From an uncultured Lactobacillus sp. (lineage in GTDB: Bacteria; Bacillota; Bacilli; Lactobacillales; Lactobacillaceae), in assembly GCF_945290125.1 (NCBI RefSeq), contig NZ_CALYQV010000017.1, positions 1 through 37,240 of the forward strand: a stretch of 37,240 nt of DNA, in the 5' to 3' direction. Of this stretch, positions 28,764-36,427 are shown piece after piece. The stretch's first letter is position 1, and every line of letters begins with the position of its first letter. Position numbers and translations under genes: made by a program. Under the pieces are notes generated by a model. It was not told the origin of the DNA. It worked only from the letters and a program-made list of their open reading frames with translations, and made no database searches.

Positions 28764-29125
28764 TAGCGTATGGTCCTAATATTTTTTTCATTCAAAGCCA
28801 ACCCCTTGCTGCGAGCAATTTTATTCATTCTTGAGCTTGAGGTCAACTCACCTAATTCTTGATGCAAATCTCCAACTTGGCTTTGCTCTTTTGCAACCGA
28901 GCGCTGCAAACTAGTAAGTTCATGTTGAGCTGAAGTAGCAGAAATACTAGAAGAAACGAGCATTGTCATTAAGCCAATTGTGATCATAGTTCCCAATATA
29001 AGCAAGGACTTTTCGAAGCCGGTCCAAGCAACGTTGTGATGATTGAGAACTTGACGTTGTCTCTTCTCTGGATCTCTTTGCTCATTAGGATTAAACTCTA
29101 TTTTTCTTGCTAAATTATCAGCCAT
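28763..29125 (-). CDS. ftsL: Cell-division protein FtsL
   Basis: A 120-residue bitopic protein with a cytoplasmic N-terminus, one membrane helix near residues 38-58 (LLILGTMITIGLMTMLVSSS) and a heptad-rich extracellular part (LTSLQRSVAKEQSQVGDLHQ). It partners DivIC/FtsB and FtsQ at the septum. FtsL sequences vary greatly, and the position between rsmH and pbpX is the strongest evidence. An AGAGGA SD precedes the ATG. Its stop overlaps the next start (TAATG). Confidence 0.9.
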   Translation of the reverse strand: MADNLARKIEFNPNEQRDPEKRQRQVLNHHNVAWTGFEKSLLILGTMITIGLMTMLVSSSISATSAQHELTSLQRSVAKEQSQVGDLHQELGELTSSSRMNKIARSKGLALNEKNIRTIR

Positions 29126-29137
29126 TGTTTTTCCTCT

Positions 29138-30085
29138 TTACAATTTTTCTGCAACCCGTAACTTGGCACTGTGTGAGCGATTGTTATTTTTAAGCTCTTC
29201 AGCCGAAGCAACAATGGGCTTACGATTTACTAATCGAAGCGTTGGCTTCAAGTCATCGGGAATAGCAGGCATTCCCCTAGGTACCTCAACGTCGGAGTAT
29301 TTTTTAAAAATATTCTTTACAATTTTATCTTCATCAGACTGAAAAGTAATTACACTAATGCGACCGCCCGGTTTGAGTAGTTTGATCGCTTCCTCAAGTG
29401 ATGTACTTAAAGCATCAAGCTCGTGGTTTACAGCAACACGCAAAGCCTGAAAAGTCTTTTTTGCTGGATGCCCTCCAGTCCTTCTTGCAAACGCAGGAAT
29501 TGCTTCCTTAATAATGTCAACCAGTTCAAAGGTTGTCGCAATTGGCTTTTTTTGTCTTTTGAGGACAATTTTATGAGCAATCTGGCTAGAAAACTTTTCT
29601 CCACCAAATTTATACAAAATATTAGCCAATTCCTTTTGACTTGAATCATTAACTAATTGATACGCATCGAGGCTTTGATCCTGATCCATTCTCATATCCA
29701 ATCTAGCATCGAAGCGGTAAGAAAAACCTCTTTTTGCCTGATCAAATTGTGGGGAGGAAACGCCCAAATCATAATAGATACCGTCAATGCCATTTTGATA
29801 ACCCAGCTTAACCAAGTTAATTTTTAAATGACTAAAGTTGTCGTGTACTAATTGTAATTTAGGGTCAGCCTCAGATTTAAGTAAATCGGCAAAGTTTAAC
29901 TTAGCCGAATTTATTGCATATTCATCCTGATCAAAACCAATCACGGTACCACTAGCAAGTTTGCTCAGTAAATATTTTGCATGACCGCCGCCGCCAAAAG
30001 TTGCGTCTACATAAAGACCACCATCTTTGGGTTTTAAATTTTCGATTGTTTGGTGTAAGAGTACACTGGTGTGTTTGAATTCCAT
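29138..30085 (-). CDS. rsmH: 16S rRNA m4C1402 methyltransferase RsmH
   Basis: A 315-residue SAM-dependent enzyme methylating N4 of C1402 in 16S rRNA. The SAM-binding motif DATFGGGGHAKYLL is at residues 27-40, the DLGVSSPQFD motif lies near residue 107, and ALRVAVNHELDAL and the closing VITFQSDEDKIVK follow. The start is ATG two bases after the mraZ stop. Length is normal (about 310). Confidence 0.96.
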   Translation of the reverse strand: MEFKHTSVLLHQTIENLKPKDGGLYVDATFGGGGHAKYLLSKLASGTVIGFDQDEYAINSAKLNFADLLKSEADPKLQLVHDNFSHLKINLVKLGYQNGIDGIYYDLGVSSPQFDQAKRGFSYRFDARLDMRMDQDQSLDAYQLVNDSSQKELANILYKFGGEKFSSQIAHKIVLKRQKKPIATTFELVDIIKEAIPAFARRTGGHPAKKTFQALRVAVNHELDALSTSLEEAIKLLKPGGRISVITFQSDEDKIVKNIFKKYSDVEVPRGMPAIPDDLKPTLRLVNRKPIVASAEELKNNNRSHSAKLRVAEKL

Positions 30086-30087
30086 GT

Positions 30088-30519
30088 TTATAGTTCCAAA
30101 TCATCTAAATTTTCTGCGATATCATCATAGTTCTCGTTGGCTTCATCACTAAAGCTTTCCCAACGCTCCTTTGACCAAATCTCAATTCGGTCAGAAACTC
30201 CTATAATGACACATTCTTTAACAAGACAAGCGTGCTTCTTCAACGTTGTGGTCAGATTCACACGTCCTTGCTTATCAAATTCGCATTCCATTGCACCAGA
30301 GTAAAATAAACGCGTAAAACTACGTGCATTTCTCTTAGTCAAAGGAAGGTGGGCTAGCTTGGCTTCAATTTCTTGCCATGCTTCTGTGGTATAGCCAAAA
30401 ATACAGCCTTCCATTCCACGAGTAAATATCATTTTTTCTCCAATCTGACTACGCAAACGAGCAGGTATAATTAAACGCCCTTTACTATCGAGATTGTGAT
30501 GATATTCACCCATGAACAT
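30088..30519 (-). CDS. mraZ: Transcriptional regulator MraZ
   Basis: A 143-residue DNA-binding regulator with two SpoVT/AbrB-type domains, the first starting MGEYHHNLDSKGRLIIPARLR (about residues 3-22) and the second AMECEFDKQGRVNLTTTLKKHA. I chose the ATG at 30519, because GGAAGGGGG just upstream is an excellent SD and the longer reading from GTG at 30537 adds only six residues (MEGGNA) encoded by that SD. MraZ in other bacteria binds repeats in front of its own gene and controls the dcw genes. Such repeats are present here at 30532-30572. Confidence 0.93.
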   Translation of the reverse strand: MFMGEYHHNLDSKGRLIIPARLRSQIGEKMIFTRGMEGCIFGYTTEAWQEIEAKLAHLPLTKRNARSFTRLFYSGAMECEFDKQGRVNLTTTLKKHACLVKECVIIGVSDRIEIWSKERWESFSDEANENYDDIAENLDDLEL

Positions 30520-30531
30520 AGCATTGCCCCC

Positions 30532-30572
30532 TTCCACTAATTAATTTACCACAATTCACCACTTCCTACCAC
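30532..30572 (-). promoter_or_regulatory. Probable MraZ operator: GTGG direct repeats
   Basis: On the minus strand the repeats GTGGTA (30567-30572), GTGGTG (30557-30562) and GTGGTA (30547-30552) follow each other at exactly 10 bases, and a fourth GTGGAA (30532-30537) lies 15 bases further, next to the SD. Known MraZ boxes are such GTG-type direct repeats with about one helical turn between them. They lie immediately downstream of a TATAAC box, a position suited to repression. Confidence 0.65.
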
Positions 30573-30578
30573 TTTTTA

Positions 30579-30584
30579 GTTATA
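30579..30584 (-). promoter_or_regulatory. Putative -10 of the mraZ/dcw promoter
   Basis: TATAAC on the minus strand lies just upstream of the GTGG repeats, which would place the start of transcription near 30572, inside the first repeat. No good -35 is visible, as the region is poly-A/T. The call depends on position relative to the operator. Confidence 0.35.
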
Positions 30585-30614
30585 AAGTTTAACTTTTCTT
30601 TTTTATTATCCGAA

Positions 30615-30650
30615 AAGTAAAAAACGCAAACCATTACAGGTTTGCGTTTA
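30615..30650 (-). terminator. Terminator after DUF3397 gene
   Basis: On the minus strand ACGCAAACC / GGTTTGCGT with a 6-base loop is followed by a TTTTTTA run. It stops transcription coming from the DUF3397 gene just before the mraZ promoter. Confidence 0.85.
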
Positions 30651-30685
30651 ACTAAAAAAACAAATTTTTTACTCAAAAAGTTTGA

Positions 30686-31012
30686 CTATATCATCATAAA
30701 TAATAATCCTAAATACCAAAAAATAGTATTAACAGTTAAATAGTCCCATATTTTGCGGAAAGTTTTACTTATGGACAAGTTCTTATTTTTAATTGCCTCA
30801 GTTATAGCAATTATTATAACTAAAATGAAGAAGACAAAAAAACCATATGGCAAAAACTCAGGTCTTTTCTGATCTAGAGTAATCAGGTGACATGCATATA
30901 TAAAAAAGAATGGTAACAAATCATATCCGCGAAATTGAGCTTTGGGAAACATCTTATTAATAAGAAAAGCTAAAGCAAGACCAACAATAGGTATCAAAAA
31001 AATTAAAAACAT
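30686..31012 (-). CDS. DUF3397 family membrane protein
   Basis: A 108-residue hydrophobic protein with four predicted membrane segments (near 1-18, 35-48, 54-73 and 90-107), with a central loop of charged residues. It matches the DUF3397 family, which is often encoded just upstream of mraZ in lactobacilli; function is unknown. The ATG has a GAGGATAT SD. It is transcribed on its own, ends in a hairpin terminator and faces away from the DUF4044 gene, whose start is 101 bases off. Confidence 0.8.
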   Translation of the reverse strand: MFLIFLIPIVGLALAFLINKMFPKAQFRGYDLLPFFFIYACHLITLDQKRPEFLPYGFFVFFILVIIIAITEAIKNKNLSISKTFRKIWDYLTVNTIFWYLGLLFMMI

Positions 31013-31059
31013 TGGCTATATCCTCTATTATCTAATCTCTATTTTATCTTACTCTCTAA

Positions 31060-31088
31060 TTGAAAAAAACTTTTAAGTAGCATAAAAT
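31060..31088 (+). promoter_or_regulatory. Promoter of the DUF4044 gene
   Basis: TTGAAA (31060-31065), a 17-base spacer and TAAAAT (31083-31088) form a near-consensus vegetative promoter on the plus strand, 25 bases before the start codon, with GGGAGGT at 31101-31107 as SD. Confidence 0.7.
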
Positions 31089-31113
31089 ATTGTTCAAACA
31101 GGGAGGTCTATCA

Positions 31114-31254
31114 ATGACAAGAAGACATAATAAAAAGAGATCTAAATTTCAAAAGCTAACAATTGCCATGGCCTGGCTAATGGCAATAATAACTTTAGTT
31201 GCTGTAGTAATGCAAGTTGTTGGTGCATTATCCAGCTTTGGCTTTTTTGAATAA
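31114..31254 (+). CDS. DUF4044 family membrane microprotein (46 residues)
   Basis: A 46-residue protein too short for routine gene calls. A basic N-terminus (MTRRHNKKRSKFQKL) precedes one hydrophobic helix from about residue 16 to 38 that includes AMAWLMAIITLVAVVMQVV. This matches the DUF4044 pattern seen in lactobacilli (basic head, then VxMAWLMxxxT). SD GGGAGGT, an ATG start, its own promoter and a terminator make the gene complete. It is the only plus-strand gene in an otherwise minus-strand stretch between mreD and mraZ. Function unknown; a membrane-associated role next to division genes is a guess. Confidence 0.85.
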   Translation: MTRRHNKKRSKFQKLTIAMAWLMAIITLVAVVMQVVGALSSFGFFE

Positions 31255-31287
31255 AAAAGCGTGAGATCATTGTCTCACGTTTTTTAT
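31253..31287. terminator. Bidirectional terminator between DUF4044 and mreD
   Basis: AAAAAAGCGTGAGA / TCTCACGTTTTTT with a 6-base loop: an A-run and a T-run flank the stem on opposite sides, so it can end both the plus-strand DUF4044 transcript and the minus-strand mreBCD transcript. The mreD stop lies in its arm. Confidence 0.85.
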
Positions 31288-31817
31288 TGTTGATAATTAT
31301 CTATATTTACCATAAAGGGATAGTTAACAGCTAAATTCCACCATAATTTATAAGTAACGGAAGCGAAAATAAATGCCCAACATAAGGTTGGCAAAATACT
31401 TTTTACCAATTTCATTGAACTAATAATAGTCAGACCTGTTATATTCATAATAAGCCAAGTATAGCCCTCAATCAGAATTGAAGCGGTTAAAACCGCTAAG
31501 ATTCGTGCCCAGAAAACTTCTGGCAAAAATCTGGCAGTTTTTTGCAACAGCCAGCAAATTATAGGTAAACTAATAGTATAAACACCAATAATACCCAAAA
31601 AATAAATATCGCTTACTATACCAGTACCAAAAGCTAACCAAATCTCTTTATGATTAGTGTCATCAAAAAGTGCTATTAACATCATGCTAACGGGTACCAA
31701 TAAGTTTGTAGCATTACCAATTAAAAAAAACCGGTGAAAAAATAAAGACAAACTGCCACTGATAGCTAAAGCAATATATAAAGCTAAAACAAGACTAAAC
31801 TTTCGCAGAGACTTCAT
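31284..31817 (-). CDS. mreD: Rod-shape protein MreD
   Basis: A 177-residue polytopic membrane protein with five or six hydrophobic segments and few charges, the profile of MreD. Sequence conservation is low in this family; the location after mreC, with a TAATG overlap, is the main evidence. MreD works with MreC and RodA/PBP2 in side-wall synthesis. A bidirectional terminator follows directly. Confidence 0.88.
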   Translation of the reverse strand: MKSLRKFSLVLALYIALAISGSLSLFFHRFFLIGNATNLLVPVSMMLIALFDDTNHKEIWLAFGTGIVSDIYFLGIIGVYTISLPIICWLLQKTARFLPEVFWARILAVLTASILIEGYTWLIMNITGLTIISSMKLVKSILPTLCWAFIFASVTYKLWWNLAVNYPFMVNIDNYQQ

Positions 31818-32668
31818 TAGTCGTTCACTTTCCTTTTAATAACTGATACTACAGAGGGGTCATTTAATTCACCTGCTGGATTAATTTTAATTAAATCAGA
31901 TAAACCAAATGTATCATGGGTTGTGGTAGAAATCGTTCCCACCAATAATCCTTTGGGTGAATTACCACCTAAACCGCTAGTGTAAATTTTTGCACCACGC
32001 TTTAGTTTTTCACTGTCGACCGCCTGAGTAAATGCTAGTGTCTTGTTACCTATTACCGTAATAATTCCATGAACTTTCTTTCCGTTTACGGCTTGTGCTT
32101 CAACTGCGAAACGATTAGCTGATTTATCACTTGTTGTTATTAATTCAACTTTTGCAGTAGCGGCATTGACCTCTATTAGGCGACCAATAATACCACCACC
32201 GGACATTACCGCCATATTTTTACGCAAGCCAGATGTAGTTCCCTTATTAATAACTAACAGGTCTGTCCAACTGTCCGGTGAACGAGAAATGACAGATGCT
32301 TGAATAATATTATAGTCAGTAAGCGTATTTTTTACTTTTAGTGCTGATTTAAGTTGTTTATTTTCATCTTCCAAGCTAGAATTACGAGCTTTGGTTTGTT
32401 CCAAGTCAGTAACTTTGCTCTTTAGATAGTTATTTTCATCTTGAGTATTTAATAAATCGTGAACATTATTTAAACTGCCAGAAACAAAACTAAGTGGAAA
32501 ATCAATTATTCTTGATCCCACTGCAACCACGTCATTTCCAAAACTCTGGATAATCAGAGGAGTATCACGTCTATTACGTAAGCCGACACTACCTCCTATA
32601 ATAGTAAAAGCCAAAATAACTGCTATACATGCCGATAATAATTTTTTGTTTTGTAGAAATTTCTTCAT
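31817..32668 (-). CDS. mreC: Rod-shape protein MreC
   Basis: A 283-residue bitopic protein: one membrane helix near residues 10-28, a periplasmic-side coiled coil at about 70-110 (NNYLKSKVTDLEQTKARNSSL, described in part), then two beta-rich domains typical of MreC with IIGRLIEVNAATAKVELIT and YTSGLGGNSPKGLLVGTI. It links the MreB cytoskeleton to peptidoglycan synthases. A hairpin lies between it and mreB. Length is normal (about 280). Confidence 0.93.
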   Translation of the reverse strand: MKKFLQNKKLLSACIAVILAFTIIGGSVGLRNRRDTPLIIQSFGNDVVAVGSRIIDFPLSFVSGSLNNVHDLLNTQDENNYLKSKVTDLEQTKARNSSLEDENKQLKSALKVKNTLTDYNIIQASVISRSPDSWTDLLVINKGTTSGLRKNMAVMSGGGIIGRLIEVNAATAKVELITTSDKSANRFAVEAQAVNGKKVHGIITVIGNKTLAFTQAVDSEKLKRGAKIYTSGLGGNSPKGLLVGTISTTTHDTFGLSDLIKINPAGELNDPSVVSVIKRKVND

Positions 32669-32687
32669 TTGGAAACATTCCCTAAAG

Positions 32688-32714
32688 AAAAGCCGGCGAA
32701 AACAGCCGACTTTT
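32688..32714 (-). terminator. Possible attenuating hairpin between mreB and mreC
   Basis: On the minus strand AAAGTCGGC / GCCGGCTTTT with a 7-base loop closes a G+C-rich stem (with one G-T pair) and is followed by a short interrupted T-run (TTTTCTTT). It lies in the 50-base gap between mreB and mreC and may reduce mreC/mreD expression relative to mreB, or stabilise the mreB message end. Confidence 0.5.
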
Positions 32715-32718
32715 AGTA

Positions 32719-33723
32719 TTATCTGCTATTTTTGCGCATTACTTCAATATTTTTCAGAGACTCACCTGTACCAACTGCAACACAATCTAGTGGATCTTGG
32801 GCTATAAATACTGGCACTTTAGTAGCTTCGGAAATAACCTCAGGTAAGTTTTTAAGTAAAGCTCCACCGCCCGTCAATACAATTCCGTGATCAATGACGT
32901 CTGCTGCTATTTCAGGAGAGGTCTGTTCAAGCGTTTCCTTAATTGCAACGATAATGTCCTGAACAACGTCTTGAATAGCATGAGCAACATCGACTGCTTT
33001 TACATCAACTGATTTTGGTAAACCAGTAACTAAATCACGACCACGAATATTGACTGCTTCAATATCTTCAGCCTTTTCAACTGAAGCAGAACCAATCTGA
33101 ATTTTAATATCTTCAGCAGTTCTCTCACCAATTAGCAGATTAAAGTTAGAATGAACATAATTCACAATTGCCGTATTGAACTTATCACCTGCTTGGCGAA
33201 TTGAGGTAGAAGAAACTATTCCACCTAAAGAAATAGTGGCAACATCGGTAGTACCACCACCAATATCTACAACCATTGAGCCAGTGGGATCCATTACTGG
33301 CAATCCTGCCCCAATAGCAGCTGCAAAAGGTTCTTCTATTACGAAAGCTTCACGTGCTCCAGCTACACGAGCAGCATCAATCACTGCACGCTTTTCAACC
33401 TCAGTTACACCAGAAGGTACACAAATCATAGCTGAAGGTTTGGAATTGCCAACAGTCTTTTCGATAAAATACTTAAGCATTGAGGCAGTTGTATCGTAAT
33501 CAGCAATTACACCATCTTTCATTGGCCTAATAGCCACTATGCTTTCTGGTGTTCTGCCAATCATTTCTCTTGCTTCTGACCCTACAGCAATTACCTTGCC
33601 CGTATGGGTGTTTTTTGCCACCACAGAAGGCTCTCTTAAAACAATCCCTTTACCTTCCATATAAACAAGAGTATTGGCAGTTCCTAAGTCAATGCCAATA
33701 TTTTTTGCTCCTAATCCAAACAC
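32719..33723 (-). CDS. mreB: Rod-shape actin-like protein MreB
   Basis: A 334-residue bacterial actin. The phosphate-1 motif [12 protein letters not shown] is at residues 10-21, [16 protein letters not shown] at about 160-175, and [14 protein letters not shown] is the adenosine motif. It forms membrane-bound filaments that guide side-wall synthesis together with MreC, MreD, RodA and PBP2. The start is GTG (33723), with an AAGGAGAG SD 6 bases before. An extended -10 promoter lies 40 bases upstream. Its length is normal for MreB. Confidence 0.95.
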   Translation of the reverse strand: MFGLGAKNIGIDLGTANTLVYMEGKGIVLREPSVVAKNTHTGKVIAVGSEAREMIGRTPESIVAIRPMKDGVIADYDTTASMLKYFIEKTVGNSKPSAMICVPSGVTEVEKRAVIDAARVAGAREAFVIEEPFAAAIGAGLPVMDPTGSMVVDIGGGTTDVATISLGGIVSSTSIRQAGDKFNTAIVNYVHSNFNLLIGERTAEDIKIQIGSASVEKAEDIEAVNIRGRDLVTGLPKSVDVKAVDVAHAIQDVVQDIIVAIKETLEQTSPEIAADVIDHGIVLTGGGALLKNLPEVISEATKVPVFIAQDPLDCVAVGTGESLKNIEVMRKNSR

Positions 33724-33764
33724 GTAAATCTCTCCTTATTATTGCAGTCTCTAAATCTTGAATA

Positions 33765-33773
33765 ATTATAGCA
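33765..33773 (-). promoter_or_regulatory. Extended -10 promoter of mreB
   Basis: TGCTATAAT on the minus strand: a perfect TATAAT with the TGn element. A good -35 box is not seen 17 bases upstream. It lies between radC and mreB in a 97-base gap, in front of the mreB SD. Confidence 0.6.
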
Positions 33774-33820
33774 TAAAGTGCAACTTAAAAAAGAAAATGG
33801 AACGTAACTTTAAGATGAAT

Positions 33821-34444
33821 TTAAAATAATTGCCGTTCACAGAAACTAAAGTAATTTCCTTTGCCCACAATGAAATGATCAAGAAATTCAATCCGAAATA
33901 ATTTTGCTGCCTCATGAAGCATCTCAGTGAGTTCAATATCACTTTTTGAAGGTAACAAATTACCGCTTGGATGGTTATGCACCACAAAAAAGCCGGCACA
34001 GGCATAAATAACTGCCCAACGGAAAATCTCCCGCGGATGCGCAATTGACTTATCCAAAGTACCTTGAAACAACTTCTTTTCAGCAATTATATGATTACTA
34101 TTATCTATGTAGATAGCCCATAGTTCTTCTTGTTTATGTCCTGCAAATTTATCTAATAAATAAGTACCTACTTCATCGCTTGAAGTCATAATAAGTTCCC
34201 GGTCTGATACTGCTGAGCGCAGTCTTTCGAGCAATCCTTCGCTCAAAAGTGCTAAGCTGTCACAGCATTGACCACCAGAAATATATTTAAGCAGATCATT
34301 GGCATTTCTTATTTTTAATTCTTCCAACTTAACAAGAAGTTCATCAAAGTTTTCAATTCCATGTTCTTTCAGTTCTCCAAAAAAACTGTTCAGCATTTCC
34401 CAGTCGGTTTTAATTAAATAGTGATGAGACCTTATTAATTCCAT
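33821..34444 (-). CDS. radC: RadC family (UPF0758, JAB/MPN) protein
   Basis: I use the ATG at 34444, with AAAGGA about 8 bases before, giving 207 residues (MELIRSHHYL...). The longer reading begins with a TTG at 34477 that has no SD. The C-terminal JAMM/MPN domain has VVHNHPSGNLLPSKSD, a H-x-H-x(10)-D metal site. The N-terminal half, which usually holds a helix-hairpin-helix, is poorly matched. RadC was once called a DNA repair protein; its real role is unclear. It is upstream of mreB, as in Bacillus, where radC-mreBCD are neighbours. Confidence 0.88.
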   Translation of the reverse strand: MELIRSHHYLIKTDWEMLNSFFGELKEHGIENFDELLVKLEELKIRNANDLLKYISGGQCCDSLALLSEGLLERLRSAVSDRELIMTSSDEVGTYLLDKFAGHKQEELWAIYIDNSNHIIAEKKLFQGTLDKSIAHPREIFRWAVIYACAGFFVVHNHPSGNLLPSKSDIELTEMLHEAAKLFRIEFLDHFIVGKGNYFSFCERQLF

Positions 34445-34479
34445 AAAATCATTCCTTTCACTATTTATATACGCCAAAA

Positions 34480-35160
34480 CTAACTAACTTTTTGTAAAAA
34501 TTCAAAGAAGTCTTGACAAACAAGAACTGTTTTCTTATGATCTTCGACAGTAGCTGGAATTAAATCCGGCACCATTACACATTTTAAGCCGGCATTAACA
34601 GCAGCTAGCAATCCAGGAGAAGAATCTTCGAACGCTAAAATATTATTTTTGGCAATATGTAATTTTTGAGCTGCCAAAAGATAAATATCTGGTGCAGGCT
34701 TAGGCTTGACCTTATTATTTTTTAAATCGTCATAATTTAAGTGAAATTGAAAATAGTTACGCGTACCTGTGGCCCATAAGTTATGCTCCACCACATTTTC
34801 AGAATTGCTAGTTACCACAGCCATAGGCAATCCGGCAGCCAGAAACTGATCAAGAGCTTTTTGTACTCCTGGTCTTAACTTTAATTTACCTTGTTCGGTC
34901 CACTGCCATACTAGTTCATCAGTACGTTTAATAAATTGGTCACGTTGTTCTTTATTCTTAAAATATTGCAGGTAAAAATCGTTCATATCAGTTGTTGTAG
35001 AGCCAACTAATTTGAGATAGATATCATCGGGCGTACCAAGATTTGCCTCCTTAGCAGCTTGAATATTGGCTTTCCAGTATAAATTCTCGGAATTAACCAG
35101 CAAGCCATCCATATCAAACAAAATGCCTGTGATATCTTCCTTAATGCCTTGAACGCGCAT
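34480..35160 (-). CDS. HAD superfamily phosphatase, beta-phosphoglucomutase-like
   Basis: A 226-residue HAD hydrolase of the beta-phosphoglucomutase/phosphatase type with a helical cap. Motif I is ILFDMDGLL at about residues 13-21 with D16 and D18, motif II TSNSEN near 117-122, motif III lysine in KVKPKPAPDIY and the motif IV acids in AFEDSSPGLLAA. Substrate is not predictable; the family works on sugar phosphates or nucleotides. GGAG before the ATG serves as SD inside the folC end, with a 20-base overlap, so it is translationally coupled to folC. Confidence 0.86.
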   Translation of the reverse strand: MRVQGIKEDITGILFDMDGLLVNSENLYWKANIQAAKEANLGTPDDIYLKLVGSTTTDMNDFYLQYFKNKEQRDQFIKRTDELVWQWTEQGKLKLRPGVQKALDQFLAAGLPMAVVTSNSENVVEHNLWATGTRNYFQFHLNYDDLKNNKVKPKPAPDIYLLAAQKLHIAKNNILAFEDSSPGLLAAVNAGLKCVMVPDLIPATVEDHKKTVLVCQDFFEFLQKVS

Positions 35161-36427
35161 TTTTTATCTCCATTTGTAAAATATCTCCAACTAAGTAAAA
35201 TGATCCTGTTACTAGCAGTATATCATTTGTTTGACTCTTCTGCTTTAAATCTTGATAAGAAGTCCGCCAGTCAGCGTGATACTGATAACTTTTTTGAATC
35301 CAAAGCGGATAGTCTTCTTTTTTAGCAGCACGCGGATAATCAATTGTAGTTAAGTGAACTTCATCTGCCGCTTTAAACAGTTTAAAAACCTGCTCAATAT
35401 CCTTGTCTTTCATCATCATAATCAATACTCTAATTTTGCCTTGCTTTTTCTCCTGCTTAAAATGAGCAAAATTTAACAGGTTTTGCATTGCCTGAATATT
35501 GTGTGCACCATCAAGGACAATTAAAGGATTATTTTGCAAGATTTGATAACGTCCAGGTACAGTTGTTTGGTTTATTGCATCTTCTATCTCTGAAGCAGAA
35601 AGTGAAAAATTTAATAAGTTAAAGGCTTGAACAGCAATAGCAATATCATAGCCTTCAACTAGTGGCCTGGGTAAAAAAGAAAGGTTTTGGAATTGATCTT
35701 GATACTCCAAATTTTCTTGAAGTAAAACACTAAAGTCAGAACCAAGTTTTTTAACTAGAGCATTTTCTTTTTGAGCCTTTTGCTGAATAATAGGTAATAC
35801 TTCTTTGGGAATATTACCTAAAACAACTGGCCGATTTTCCTTTATTATTCCACTTTTTTCACGGGCAATATCTGCTAGAGTTGGTCCGATAACTTGCTCA
35901 TGATCTAGTCCAACTGTAGTAATCACGCTGACTTCCGGTGTAATGACATTAGTTTTGTCATGCTCACCACCTATGCCAACTTCTATCACAGCATAGTCAC
36001 ATTTTTCCTGGGCAAAATAAAGAAAGGCCAATACTACTTCATATTCAAAAGTCACTAATGAAAAAGTAGGTTTGGTTTTACGAATTCTTTTCAAAACCGA
36101 CTCTATTTTATTAGCTACTCCAATCAAATTTTGGTTACTGATATTTTGACCATTCAGCTGAATCCGTTCGTTAAATTCAAAAACATAGGGCGAAACAAAA
36201 AGGCCAGTCCTTTGACCAGCCTTTTGTAACAAATTACTTAAATAGTAAGAAGTTGAGCCTTTACCATTCGTGCCCGTAACATGGATTGTTTTTATCTGAT
36301 CTTGCGGATTACCTAACTTAGCCAAAATTGTCTTAATATATGTTAAATCTGCTTTTTCATGTAATTTAGAAAGTGAATATAAATAATTAATCACATCTTG
36401 AGCATTGGTAAAAGTCACGTTATTCAC
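35141..36427 (-). CDS. folC: Folylpolyglutamate synthase / dihydrofolate synthase
   Basis: A 428-residue Mur-ligase-like enzyme that adds glutamates to folates. The P-loop VTGTNGKGST is at residues 50-59, ERIQLNGQNIS and KSGIIKENRPVVLG follow, EVGIGGEHDKTN is the catalytic loop, and YQILQNNPLIVLDGAHN is the C-terminal nucleotide/substrate motif. The length is normal (about 430). The nominal start is GTG (36427), overlapping the end of valS by 8 bases; a second GTG three codons later is possible. It is co-transcribed with valS, an arrangement that recurs in Bacilli. Confidence 0.94.
   Translation of the reverse strand: MNNVTFTNAQDVINYLYSLSKLHEKADLTYIKTILAKLGNPQDQIKTIHVTGTNGKGSTSYYLSNLLQKAGQRTGLFVSPYVFEFNERIQLNGQNISNQNLIGVANKIESVLKRIRKTKPTFSLVTFEYEVVLAFLYFAQEKCDYAVIEVGIGGEHDKTNVITPEVSVITTVGLDHEQVIGPTLADIAREKSGIIKENRPVVLGNIPKEVLPIIQQKAQKENALVKKLGSDFSVLLQENLEYQDQFQNLSFLPRPLVEGYDIAIAVQAFNLLNFSLSASEIEDAINQTTVPGRYQILQNNPLIVLDGAHNIQAMQNLLNFAHFKQEKKQGKIRVLIMMMKDKDIEQVFKLFKAADEVHLTTIDYPRAAKKEDYPLWIQKSYQYHADWRTSYQDLKQKSQTNDILLVTGSFYLVGDILQMEIKNARSRH

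Noticed and set aside
30520..30537. Upstream GTG start for mraZ
   Set aside because: These bases form the SD (GGAAGGGGG) and the fourth GTGG box; the ATG at 30519 is well spaced and starts the conserved MraZ N-terminus.
33176..33499. 107-codon plus-strand frame opposite mreB
   Set aside because: It is a shadow of the strongly conserved mreB; composition is biased (P, T, S, A) and there is no SD or homology.
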